Origin: Flavobacterium psychrotrophum
Lineage (GTDB): Bacteria > Bacteroidota > Bacteroidia > Flavobacteriales > Flavobacteriaceae
Assembly (NCBI RefSeq): GCF_003403075.1
Contig: NZ_CP031557.1
Span: forward strand, 3,472,001 to 3,536,000
DNA length: 64,000 nt
Direction: 5' to 3'
How positions within the stretch are numbered: position 1 is the first letter of the stretch; every line of letters starts with the position of its first letter. Positions 18,087-26,798 of this stretch are shown here, in pieces. Under the pieces are notes generated by a model that saw only the letters and a list, made by a program, of their open reading frames with translations, searched no databases and was not told the DNA's origin. Both the position numbers and the translations under genes were made by a program.

Positions 18087-19054
18087 TACTTTGCGGGTTT
18101 GTATTTAGAATTATCAAAAATAGTTTTGGCATCTATCGCCATTAACTCCTGCAAAGTTACATTTTTATTGTTTTCCATGTATGCCCTTACAATTTGCCAG
18201 CCTACCCACTGCCCCACGCGCCCCGGTGTCTCATTATCAAAACCTAAGTAAAATTTACTGAAAGGCGCAGGGTTTATAAAGCGATTCAGCAACTTAGGGT
18301 CGGTATCAAAAAATGCTTTACTCTCAACAAAAAAGCGCCACATTTCGGCTTCATTTTCTTTTACCCATTTCAGCTGCTCTTTTGTATAACCTATTTTTTC
18401 ATTATCTGCCACCCCGGGTATCAGCTTATCTTTTAAGTACAACTGCTTACCAAAATAAATCATAGATGACAGCAACGTATAATCTTTAGACGCGCCAATT
18501 TTAGAGTGCGAAAATGCCGAAACAAGATCAGGCAATATCTGGTTGGGTTCAAAATTCTGCTTCTGATACGACGGGAAATCCACATAAAACTTATGCTTAT
18601 TGCCCAAGTAAAGATCTAAAGAAACCAGTACAAGCGTATCCGCATAAATTGCCCTCGACTCATAGTCCATTTCACTAATAAGTGTTACCACATGTGGTAC
18701 AGATGCTTTAGGGTAGTAATATTTTATATGCTTTACGAGCTCTTCGATATCGCCCGCCAGTTTCTTGTCATTTGGAGGATATACCTTATCTACCTCAGCG
18801 TGTAACTCCTGCAAAAGCGGTGTCTTAATTTTATTGATCCATGTAGTATCCTGGTATTCCCTCGGGAAAAGGTATGGGAACTGTTTTTTTAACGCAGGCA
18901 AATCTTCGGGTTTTGAATTATAGAACAAGTCATCAAAACGCGAAACCTTTATTGTACCCACTTTTACCTCAGCTACTTTATCTTCCACCACGTTTTCATC
19001 CTTGCACGAAAACAGTACCAGGGCAAGCAGCGGGAGCAGTATATATTTTTTCAT
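18086..19054 (-). CDS. gldB: Gliding motility lipoprotein GldB
   Basis: Lipoprotein required for gliding in flavobacteria. The 322-residue product begins with a lipoprotein signal peptide and lipobox LFSC, with acylated Cys17, followed by an acidic stretch. The body has family-like features such as QFPYLFPREYQDTTW near residue 60 and a C-terminal GRVGQWVGWQIVRAYM. GldB is essential for gliding and supports the T9SS-linked motor; its molecular function is unsettled. It is the first gene of a two-gene unit with gldC and is divergent from nadE. Confidence 0.92.
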   Translation of the reverse strand: MKKYILLPLLALVLFSCKDENVVEDKVAEVKVGTIKVSRFDDLFYNSKPEDLPALKKQFPYLFPREYQDTTWINKIKTPLLQELHAEVDKVYPPNDKKLAGDIEELVKHIKYYYPKASVPHVVTLISEMDYESRAIYADTLVLVSLDLYLGNKHKFYVDFPSYQKQNFEPNQILPDLVSAFSHSKIGASKDYTLLSSMIYFGKQLYLKDKLIPGVADNEKIGYTKEQLKWVKENEAEMWRFFVESKAFFDTDPKLLNRFINPAPFSKFYLGFDNETPGRVGQWVGWQIVRAYMENNKNVTLQELMAIDAKTIFDNSKYKPAK

Positions 19055-19141
19055 TTTAAGTTTTATTACTTATTTCTTTAAACAGGATTCTCTAATTTTA
19101 TGGCAAATATAGCACAACCATTAATTTATATTTATATAGAC

Positions 19142-19948
19142 ATGGATATACATCCTAAATTTGAAGCACAGGCCATAAACGACCATATTGTTAACTGGCT
19201 GGGCGAATATGCAGCTAACGCAAAATCAAAAGGATTTGTTGTAGGCATTTCCGGCGGTATAGACTCTGCCCTTACCTCTACACTTTGCGCACAAACCGGC
19301 CTGCCTACACTATGTGTAGAAATGCCCATACACCAGGCAGAAAGCCATGTAACCCGCGCTAAGGAGCACATTAAATGGCTTAGCGAAAAATACAGTAACG
19401 TATCTGGCGCAGATGTAGACCTTACCAGCACCTTTACGCATTTTAAAGAACAGGTTCCTGAAGGCGCCACACAAGCCATTACAGACCATGCTCTGGCTAA
19501 TACCAGATCTCGTATACGCATGATAACCCTATATTATTTTGCAGGCATACACAATGCTATAGTAGCCGGCACCGGAAACAAGGTGGAAGATTTTGGCGTA
19601 GGCTTTTATACTAAATATGGCGACGGCGGCGTAGATGTGAGCCCTATTGCCGACCTTACCAAAACCGAAGTGCGCATACTTGCCAGGCACCTGGGCGTTA
19701 CAAACTCTATTTTAGTAGCAAAACCTACCGATGGGCTTTTTGGCGATGACCGTAGCGATGAAGACCAGATAGGCGCATCTTATGAAGAACTGGAGTGGGC
19801 TATGCAGCAGGATGCCTTTGGGAAACAGAGTACTGAATTTAGCGGACGCGAAAAAGAAGTATTTGACATCTATAAACGATTTAATACAAATAACCAGCAC
19901 AAAATGCTACCCATTCCAATTTGTAAAATTCCCTTAAAATTGAAATAA
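19142..19948 (+). CDS. nadE: Ammonia-dependent NAD(+) synthetase
   Basis: Final step of NAD synthesis: amidates nicotinic acid adenine dinucleotide using ATP and ammonia. The 268-residue product from the ATG at 19142 has the ATP pyrophosphatase loop SGGIDS (37-42), TRSRIRMITLYYFA, and GTGNKVEDFGVGFYTKYGDG for substrate binding, then KPTDGLFGDDRSDEDQIG. There is no nitrilase (glutaminase) domain, so it should be the ammonia-dependent form. An upstream in-frame ATG at 19100 would add 14 residues (MANIAQPLIYIYID) that look unlike NadE, hence the shorter start. Divergent from gldB. Confidence 0.95.
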   Translation: MDIHPKFEAQAINDHIVNWLGEYAANAKSKGFVVGISGGIDSALTSTLCAQTGLPTLCVEMPIHQAESHVTRAKEHIKWLSEKYSNVSGADVDLTSTFTHFKEQVPEGATQAITDHALANTRSRIRMITLYYFAGIHNAIVAGTGNKVEDFGVGFYTKYGDGGVDVSPIADLTKTEVRILARHLGVTNSILVAKPTDGLFGDDRSDEDQIGASYEELEWAMQQDAFGKQSTEFSGREKEVFDIYKRFNTNNQHKMLPIPICKIPLKLK

Positions 19949-20022
19949 AATTCTTTCATTCACAATACTTTAAGAAACTAATGGCTAACTTTACTACTAT
20001 ATAAACCCGTAAAAACGCAATT

Positions 20023-20652
20023 ATGATCAAATTATGCCTTGCGGATAATCATCCTGTGGTGCATTATGGGATGAAGTCGTATTTTAGCGATAATCCGCAG
20101 ATTAGTTTTGTGGGTGTGGTAAATAACCTGGAGAGCCTCCTGGATGTATTGAGTAAAAAAACGGTGGATGTAGCCGTGATCGACCTTGAATTAGAGGGAC
20201 TTACCAGCATTAGCAGCGTAAAGAACCTGATAAAGGAATTTCCGGAAACCAGGATCGTGATATTTACCAATCTCGCCGAACAGATTTATGCCCCAAATGC
20301 ACTTAAAGCCGGCGTTTCGGCCTATGTGCACAAAAGCGCCAAGATGGAAGAGCTGGAGAGCGCCATTAAAAAAGTTAATGAAGGCGACGTAGTGTTTAGT
20401 GAAGCGGTAAAGAAGAACCTTGCATTGCTTAACAAAGGAAAGAAAAGCGAACGCTTGTACCGCAAGCTTTCGTCGAGGGAAATTGAAGTATTGCGCTATC
20501 TTAGCGAAGGAAAGAAAAACAAGGAAATTGCACGGCTGCTGGACCTCAACGAGAAAACCATCAGTACTTACAAACTCCGCCTGCTTACCAAACTGCATGT
20601 TACTAACCTTGTAGACTTGGTAAATAAGGCAAAAACACTGGACATTGTATAA
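20023..20652 (+). CDS. Response regulator, NarL/LuxR type
   Basis: Two-component DNA-binding regulator. The 209-residue product has an N-terminal receiver domain (about 1-120) with phosphoacceptor Asp54 in VAVIDLELEGL, a switch Thr in VIFTNL and the conserved Lys in VHKSAK. The acidic pocket is reduced to Asp8 (ADNH rather than DDH). A LuxR-type helix-turn-helix follows at about 145-205 (LSSREIEVLRYLSEG, KEIARLLDLNEKTIST). No histidine kinase is nearby, so its partner is unknown; an orphan regulator with altered phosphorylation is possible. Followed by a strong terminator. Confidence 0.9.
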   Translation: MIKLCLADNHPVVHYGMKSYFSDNPQISFVGVVNNLESLLDVLSKKTVDVAVIDLELEGLTSISSVKNLIKEFPETRIVIFTNLAEQIYAPNALKAGVSAYVHKSAKMEELESAIKKVNEGDVVFSEAVKKNLALLNKGKKSERLYRKLSSREIEVLRYLSEGKKNKEIARLLDLNEKTISTYKLRLLTKLHVTNLVDLVNKAKTLDIV

Positions 20653-20733
20653 ACAAAAACTACTTACACGCAGTACAACACTACACTAAACACCGTTTTA
20701 CATACCGGCCCTCCGGTTTGCCTTACAAGACAC

Positions 20734-20761
20734 AAAACGCCCGCTACTCACCGGGCGTTTT
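20734..20761 (+). terminator. Rho-independent terminator after the response regulator
   Basis: AAAACGCCCG (20734-20743) pairs perfectly with CGGGCGTTTT (20752-20761), with an 8-base loop, 82 bases after the stop codon. Confidence 0.85.
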
Positions 20762-20814
20762 TGATTTTATGGGGGCTTCAGGAATTTCATCGTATATTCG
20801 CCTTCTTCAGGCAT

Positions 20815-21027
20815 CGTCATCGCAGGAAAGAACAATGAAGCCAGCCTTATGAGCAAACTTAAATATAAGATTACCACGCTTCACTGCGTTGCGCTCGTAA
20901 TGACAAACCCGATTGGTGATCTCTTTCTTCACGCACCGTCTTTGCGAGGAGGAACGACCAAGCAATCTAATCAAGCGAACTAAATTATGAGATACCGCGC
21001 TATACTCACAATTACAGCTCGAAAAAA
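20815..21027. repeat. Degenerate REP-like inverted repeats in a 393-bp gap
   Basis: The gap between the response regulator and dnaG carries four related segments. Two face forward (GTCATCGCAGGAAAG... from 20816; GTCTTTGCGAGGAGGAACGA from 20938, ending AAGCAATCT at 20969). Two are inverted (AGATTACCACGCTTC...CTCGTAATGAC, 20868-20904; GATACCGCGCTATACTCACAA, ending near 21014). They alternate as two head-to-head pairs, each able to fold into a long imperfect hairpin. The core GTCATTGCGAGG...GCAATCT also appears at 35759. I see no gene here. Confidence 0.65.
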
Positions 21028-21045
21028 ACAACAGTCACAGCAATC

Positions 21046-23028
21046 CTAATAAAAACCACTCCTTAGCCTGTTTATTTTTCTTGACAGGTAATTAACCAGT
21101 GTATTGTAATCGTTTACACTCATTAGTATTTCCATATTATCTGCATCGGGGCTTACCTGCATTTTAAGATCCTGTATAAGGCGTCCCAAAAGCAGCCACC
21201 TTAAGTCAATAATATGTTCTGTAGTATAAGCACTAACCGACTGGCTTTTGCTCTTAACGGGTATTTGCTGCTTTTCTTCCCACTCATGCAGGTGGTATTT
21301 TTCATCCTGCATAAAAACATCGGTAGCTTCATATTGCAACTCCTGTGGTAATATATTCAGGAACTCATCTACAACCATAGCCTGTTTGGCCACATAAAAA
21401 TCGATTATAGCCTTATAAAGATCCCTAAAGACAGGGTTTGTAAAAAGGATTTCATCTTCCTGAAGGTTCAGGAAAATACGTTCGTATACCTTATAGGTTT
21501 TCTTTTCGGTAAACTCAAATTCTTTACCAAACTCATCATACTTAATATAGACATCTTCAAAATCCTGCTCAGTACCTCCGTAAAGCAGTAAGATCTCAAC
21601 GATCTTTCGTTCTAAGCGGTCTAGTATATTAATACGCGCCTGCGCAGGGGTTTCTTCATCCTGCACGGGCTTCATGGTTTGTTCCCAGCGTTCTTCTTTA
21701 TGCTTTTTGTCAGCATCGGCTACATCTTTAGATACCAGCTGTGCAAGCGTACTTACCAGTACCTGCTCGCCAATGTCCATAATACGTGAAACCTCCTGTA
21801 TGTACACCTCACGCTGAATACGGTCTGGTATCTTGGCAATACTGCCCACCATATCGCGTATCAGTCCGGCTTTCTTTACAGGGTCGGCTTTAGATTCATC
21901 CATTAAAAGGGAAGCCTTAAACTGTATAAAGTCTTTCGCATTATTATCAAGATAGGCCACAAGCTCATCATGCGGCGTGCGCTTTGCAAAGCTATCAGGG
22001 TCATCGCCGTCAGGAAAAGTACAAACCTTTACATTCATACCTTCTTCAAGTATCAGGTCAATACCCCGCACGGAAGCTCGAAGTCCCGCTGCATCGCCAT
22101 CAAAAAGTACTGTAATGTTTTTTGTAAGGCGGCTTATTAAACGGATTTGATCTGGTGTTAACGCCGTACCGCTCGATGCCACTACGTTTTCTATACCGGC
22201 CTGGTGCAGCTGTATTACATCGGTATAACCTTCAACAAGGTAGCAATTGTCTTTTTTGGCAATGGCCTGCTTGGCATGAAAGATACCATACAACACCTTA
22301 CTCTTGTGGTAAATATCGCTTTCTGGGGAGTTTAGGTACTTGGCAACCTTTTTATCATTGCCCAGTATACGTCCGCCAAAGCCCAGCACCCTGCCACTCA
22401 TGCTTTGTATGGGAAACATTACACGCCCGCGAAACCTGTCGGCCAGGCGGCCATCTTCACGCACTATGGTAAAACCGGTTTTTTCAAGGTACTCCAGTTT
22501 ATATGCTTTACCTATGGCGTGTTTACTAAAGGCATCCCATTCTTCAGGAGAATAACCCAGACCCCATTTTTTGATGGTATCGCTTGTAAAGCCACGCTCT
22601 TTAAAATAGCTGTAGCCTATAGAACGTCCCTCATCGGTATTATGCATTACATCCTGAAAATATTGCTGCGCAAATTCAGACACCAGGTACATACTTTCCC
22701 GTTCGTTGGCCTGCTCCTTTTGCTCGTCGCTTTGCTCCGTCTCCTCTATCTCAATATTATATTTTCGGGCGAGGTAACGTATGGCTTCGGGGTAGCTAAA
22801 ATGCTCGTGCTCCATTAAAAAGGCCACGGCATTGCCTCCCTTGCCCGAGCTAAAATCTTTCCATATCTGTTTTACAGGAGATACCATGAATGATGGCGAG
22901 CGCTCGTTACTAAACGGGCTCAGGCCTTTCATGTTGGTACCCGAACGTTTCAGGACAACAAAATCGCCGATTACCTCCTCTACACGGGCGGTTTCAAAAA
23001 CGGTATCAATGGTGTTTTTAGAGATCAA
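21046..23028 (-). CDS. dnaG: DNA primase DnaG with a zinc-binding region that lost its ligands
   Basis: Synthesises RNA primers at the replication fork with DnaB helicase. The 660-residue product has the N-terminal CHC2-type region, the catalytic core with YLVEGYTDVIQLHQAG and the TOPRIM VLFDGDAAGLRA, and a C-terminal helicase-binding region. In the zinc region the four ligands of the family are absent: GLSPFS (35-40) replaces GLCPFH, and WKDFSSG (56-62) replaces YKCFGCG, leaving Ser37, Ser40, Asp58 and Ser61 at the ligand positions. The surrounding residues are kept, so the fold probably survives without zinc. I recall the same change in other flavobacterial primases, but that should be verified. 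Confidence 0.95.
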   Translation of the reverse strand: MISKNTIDTVFETARVEEVIGDFVVLKRSGTNMKGLSPFSNERSPSFMVSPVKQIWKDFSSGKGGNAVAFLMEHEHFSYPEAIRYLARKYNIEIEETEQSDEQKEQANERESMYLVSEFAQQYFQDVMHNTDEGRSIGYSYFKERGFTSDTIKKWGLGYSPEEWDAFSKHAIGKAYKLEYLEKTGFTIVREDGRLADRFRGRVMFPIQSMSGRVLGFGGRILGNDKKVAKYLNSPESDIYHKSKVLYGIFHAKQAIAKKDNCYLVEGYTDVIQLHQAGIENVVASSGTALTPDQIRLISRLTKNITVLFDGDAAGLRASVRGIDLILEEGMNVKVCTFPDGDDPDSFAKRTPHDELVAYLDNNAKDFIQFKASLLMDESKADPVKKAGLIRDMVGSIAKIPDRIQREVYIQEVSRIMDIGEQVLVSTLAQLVSKDVADADKKHKEERWEQTMKPVQDEETPAQARINILDRLERKIVEILLLYGGTEQDFEDVYIKYDEFGKEFEFTEKKTYKVYERIFLNLQEDEILFTNPVFRDLYKAIIDFYVAKQAMVVDEFLNILPQELQYEATDVFMQDEKYHLHEWEEKQQIPVKSKSQSVSAYTTEHIIDLRWLLLGRLIQDLKMQVSPDADNMEILMSVNDYNTLVNYLSRKINRLRSGFY

Positions 23029-23043
23029 ATCTTATAATAGTTG

Positions 23044-23075
23044 CAAAGTTGCTAAGCCACAAAGTTACAAAGTTT
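23044..23075. repeat. Octamer tandem repeat upstream of dnaG
   Basis: Plus-strand units CAAAGTTG, CTAAGCCA, CAAAGTTA, CAAAGTTT lie head to tail with period 8. On the minus strand the third unit reads TAACTTTG (23067-23060), which also matches the -7 promoter consensus TAnnTTTG and could serve dnaG, 31 bases before its start. Confidence 0.6.
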
Positions 23076-23141
23076 ACAGACATGAGTCTATACACAATAT
23101 GCCTGTTACAAACGTTTACTATCAAAACCATCTTAAAACAA

Positions 23142-23168
23142 AAAAACCTCCCAAATTGGGAGGTTTTT
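23142..23168. terminator. Terminator after tRNA-Gln
   Basis: AAAAACCTCCCAA (23142-23154) and TTGGGAGGTTTTT (23156-23168) are exact complements around a single A. On the minus strand it lies directly after the tRNA gene and ends its transcript before dnaG. Confidence 0.85.
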
Positions 23169-23170
23169 CG

Positions 23171-23241
23171 TTGGTCTACTAGGACTCGAACCTAGAACGA
23201 CTGAACCAAAATCAGCTGTGTTACCATTACACCATAGACCA
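23171..23241 (-). tRNA. tRNA-Gln (anticodon UUG)
   Basis: Folded by eye from the minus strand. Acceptor arms TGGTCTA and TAGACCA pair over 7 bp with discriminator A at 23171. The anticodon stem is GCTGA/TCAGT with loop TTTTGGT, giving anticodon TTG for CAA glutamine codons. The T-loop GGTTCGAGTCC is intact. The gene is 71 bases; the 3' CCA is not encoded. A terminator follows 2 bases downstream. Confidence 0.93.
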
Positions 23242-23389
23242 AGTCACTTGCTCATTGCGGGTGCAAATGTAACACATATTTTTAGTTTTCCAAATCCTTA
23301 AACAAAAAATATTTAAAAAAATTTTGCGTTATACTACTGCAAAGCCCGCTAATAATGGCTATTTTTACCTTAATCAATTGCTTACCAAC

Positions 23390-26300
23390 ATGAAACATTT
23401 CGACTTTAAAAGATGGAATAACATTGCCGGATGGTGTATTTTTTTTACTGCACTACTGGTTTATAGCCTTACCGTAGAGCCATCGCTCAGTTTTTGGGAT
23501 TGCGGCGAATATATTTCTACTAGCGCCAAACTGCAGGTAGGCCATCCACCGGGTGCTCCCCTCTTCCAGATGCTGGGTGCCGTTTTTGCAACTTTTGCAT
23601 CATCGCCGTCACAAATAGCCTTTACCGTTAATATGGTTTCGGTGCTTTCGAGCGCCTTTACTGTGTTGTTCCTGTTTTGGTCACTTACAATTGTACTAAG
23701 TGAGCTTACCGTAAACGATACGTCTGTAGACAAACGAAATGATTTTATGATACTGGGGGCAGCTGCCGTGGGCAGCCTTGCTTTTTTATTTTCAGACAGC
23801 TTTTGGTTTAGCGCTACCGAGGCAGAGGTTTATGCCATGGCATCGCTTTTTATAGCCCTTATATTATGGGCAGGTCTGCGCTGGGGTAAAGAAATGCACA
23901 CACCTAACGGTAACCGCTGGCTACTTTTAATAGCATTGCTTGTAGGCTTATCTTTTGGCGTGCACTTTATGGCACTGCTTACCATCCCCTCTTTAGGGCT
24001 TATCTATTACTTTAAGAACTATCAAAAAATCACGATAAAGAATTTCATCATTGCTAACATTGCTATAGTAGCCTTGCTGTTCTTTGTTTTTGCGTTCCTT
24101 ATGCCATACACCATGGCATTGTTTGGCAAAACCGAAATTTTTATAGTAAACAGCCTTGGCCTGCCTTTTAACTCAGGCACCATCTTTGTTTTTGCAGCAC
24201 TTATAGCGGCATTTTACTTTGGGCTACGCTTTACGCGCAAAAGACAGCTACCACTTTACAACACCGCATTACTGTGCGTGCTGTTTATACTTATTGGCGC
24301 ATCTACATGGCTTATGCTGCCTATACGTGCCAATGCCCACGTGGTACTTAACGAAGACAACCCCTACAACGCTGCCGAGCTTCTTGCCTACTACAACCGC
24401 GAGCAGTACCCGGAGCAAAAAACATTATACGGCCCCTTATATACTGAGGTATATGCTGACCTTGACAAAAACCAGCCGTATGCAGACGATAAGCCTAACT
24501 ACGAGCGCAACTACACTACCGGCAAATATGAGATTGTAAACAATTACAAAAACGCACGCCAAAATTTTGATGACGCCCAAAAAGGCTTTTTGCCCCGCAT
24601 GGCAAATGAAAAATCGGCGGCGAATTATATGGCATTTGCAGGAGCTCCTACGTTTAAGATCAACCTTGACTACGATTTTAGCCGCGACCTTGCAGAAGGT
24701 GGTATCGACATTAACAAACTTACCGATGAGCAAGCAGGTATTGCTTTAGCACAGGCACGTACGCAACTGGAAAACATCATTACCGAATTTAAAGCTGCTT
24801 ACGCTAAAGGCGACATAGGCAATAAAGAGTACGACAAGTTTTTGCGCAGCTATAGCCGCTACCTTGTTGTAGACAAGCCTACGTTTGCGCAAAACATGGC
24901 CTTTATGTTCGATTACCAGTTTGGCTATATGTACCTGCGTTACCTTATGTGGAATTTCTCTGGCCGCCAGGGCGATGAGCAGGGACTTTATGACCGCATG
25001 AACGGGAACTGGATGAGCGGTATCGATTTTATAGACGAAGCAAGGCTTGGCCCACAAACCAACATTACCCAGGATATGCTTAAAAACAAGGGGCGTAATA
25101 TTTACTATATGCTTCCGCTGATACTTGGCATTATCGGTCTGGTGTACCACGCCCGAAAAAACGCCAAGAGTTTTTATGTGCTACTGGTATTGTTCCTGTT
25201 TACAGGGATAGCACTTAAGATATTCCTTAACGAAAAGCCGTTTGAAGTGCGCGAACGCGATTATGCCCTTGTAGGGTCGTTCTATGTGTTTGCCATCTGG
25301 ATTGCTTTTGGCGCTTACGCATTGTACCGTGCTGCCCAAAAATATGCAAAACCCGCAATTGCCCTGCCTATGGTTTTAATCACTACGGTATTTGCTGTAC
25401 CTGTACTTATGGCCACACAAAACTGGGACGACCACGACAGGTCTGACCGCTACACTGCCGTAGCCATGGCTAAAGCCTACCTAGACAGTTGCGATGAAAA
25501 TGCCATACTGTTTACCATAGGCGATAACGACACTTTCCCGCTATGGTATGCACAGGAAATTGAAGGTTACCGTACCGATGTGCGCATTGTGTGCACTACG
25601 CTGCTCCATGCAGACTGGTATATCGACATGATGAAGCAGCGTGCCTACAAATCGGCACCCATGCCCATATCGTTTACACATGAACAATACAGGGCAGGTA
25701 CCCGCGATTATATGATCTACGACCCACGCACCGACAAGCGCATAGACGTTAATGATTTTATGAAGTTTGCCCACCTGGATGATGAGCGCGCCATGGCACA
25801 AATGCAAAGCGGGCAATGGGCACACATTTACCCTACTAATAAAATTAGCTTCCCGGTTAACCGCGATAAGATTATTAAAAACCATGTTGTAGGGCCCGAA
25901 AAATATGACTCTATTGTAAACACTATAGATGTAGACCTGCCTCAAAGTGCCATTTACAAAAGCGGCATGGTAATGCTTGATATTATCCGCAACAACAACT
26001 GGGACCGTCCTGTTTACTTTGCAGGCCGTACCGCTGATGATGCTGATTTTGCATGGATGAAAGATTACCTGCAGGTGCAGGGCATGGCTTATAAGCTGGT
26101 TCCTGTAAAAACACCACTGCCGGAAGACGGCAGCATGATGGACATGGGCTATGTAGACAGCGAAAAAAGCTACGACAGCGTTAAGAAATGGGACTGGGGT
26201 AACAGCGGCAGCCCTAAAATTTATCACGACCCAGAAACGCGCCACAACGGCATAGCCTTCCGCAGTACAATGGCACGCCTTATGGATACGCTGATTACCG

Positions 26301-26674
26301 AGAATAAAACATTAAAGGCAAAAGAGATTATTGAGCTTGCGATGGAAAAAATGCCGGTAGATGATTTTGGCTTTTATACACTAGCAGAACCATTTGCCGA
26401 TGGCTATTATCGCGTGGGCGAAAAAGAAAAAGCCCGTGCGCTGCTTGCTAAGCTTACTACAAAATACCACGACAGTCTTAATTATTACAAATCGCTGCCA
26501 ATGGCAATGCAAAACGACGAAGCCCGAAGTATTGTAACCGAGATAGAGCGCTACCGCAGCCTGCTCTGGGTTATGAAAGAAAATGGCGACACCGCATTTT
26601 ATAACGTTGCCAAAAAAGAGTTTAACGACCGCAACAGATGGTTTGCACGTTTTGGGCGGGAAAACGAGATATAA
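23390..26674 (+). CDS. DUF2723 (GT117) membrane protein, putative protein O-glycosyltransferase, copy 1
   Basis: Very large membrane protein of the DUF2723 family. The 1094-residue product from the ATG at 23390 starts with about ten membrane helices; the first extracytoplasmic loop carries FWDCGEYI with Asp37 and Glu40, the kind of acidic pair used by GT-C glycosyltransferases. A long soluble insertion (about 320-560) separates further helices (about 565-680), and a soluble C-terminal domain follows, with TIGDNDTFPLWYAQE and helical repeats at the end. Human TMEM260, a member of this family (CAZy GT117), is a protein O-mannosyltransferase; transfer of that role to bacteria is inference. A tandem paralogue follows after a terminator. 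Confidence 0.88.
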   Translation: MKHFDFKRWNNIAGWCIFFTALLVYSLTVEPSLSFWDCGEYISTSAKLQVGHPPGAPLFQMLGAVFATFASSPSQIAFTVNMVSVLSSAFTVLFLFWSLTIVLSELTVNDTSVDKRNDFMILGAAAVGSLAFLFSDSFWFSATEAEVYAMASLFIALILWAGLRWGKEMHTPNGNRWLLLIALLVGLSFGVHFMALLTIPSLGLIYYFKNYQKITIKNFIIANIAIVALLFFVFAFLMPYTMALFGKTEIFIVNSLGLPFNSGTIFVFAALIAAFYFGLRFTRKRQLPLYNTALLCVLFILIGASTWLMLPIRANAHVVLNEDNPYNAAELLAYYNREQYPEQKTLYGPLYTEVYADLDKNQPYADDKPNYERNYTTGKYEIVNNYKNARQNFDDAQKGFLPRMANEKSAANYMAFAGAPTFKINLDYDFSRDLAEGGIDINKLTDEQAGIALAQARTQLENIITEFKAAYAKGDIGNKEYDKFLRSYSRYLVVDKPTFAQNMAFMFDYQFGYMYLRYLMWNFSGRQGDEQGLYDRMNGNWMSGIDFIDEARLGPQTNITQDMLKNKGRNIYYMLPLILGIIGLVYHARKNAKSFYVLLVLFLFTGIALKIFLNEKPFEVRERDYALVGSFYVFAIWIAFGAYALYRAAQKYAKPAIALPMVLITTVFAVPVLMATQNWDDHDRSDRYTAVAMAKAYLDSCDENAILFTIGDNDTFPLWYAQEIEGYRTDVRIVCTTLLHADWYIDMMKQRAYKSAPMPISFTHEQYRAGTRDYMIYDPRTDKRIDVNDFMKFAHLDDERAMAQMQSGQWAHIYPTNKISFPVNRDKIIKNHVVGPEKYDSIVNTIDVDLPQSAIYKSGMVMLDIIRNNNWDRPVYFAGRTADDADFAWMKDYLQVQGMAYKLVPVKTPLPEDGSMMDMGYVDSEKSYDSVKKWDWGNSGSPKIYHDPETRHNGIAFRSTMARLMDTLITENKTLKAKEIIELAMEKMPVDDFGFYTLAEPFADGYYRVGEKEKARALLAKLTTKYHDSLNYYKSLPMAMQNDEARSIVTEIERYRSLLWVMKENGDTAFYNVAKKEFNDRNRWFARFGRENEI

Positions 26675-26684
26675 ACAGATTATG

Positions 26685-26712
26685 ACGGCGGCACTTAATG
26701 CCGCCGTTTTTT
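26685..26712 (+). terminator. Terminator between the two DUF2723 genes
   Basis: ACGGCGGCA (26685-26693) pairs with TGCCGCCGT (26699-26707), loop CTTAA, followed by a T run. It separates the two paralogues into independent transcripts. Confidence 0.85.
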
Positions 26713-26798
26713 ATATAAAATACAGCAATACACTTTCTCATTGGTAAAAAAATAGTTTCTTTGCAGTTAGAATTTATATCCAGGATAATTCACCATAC

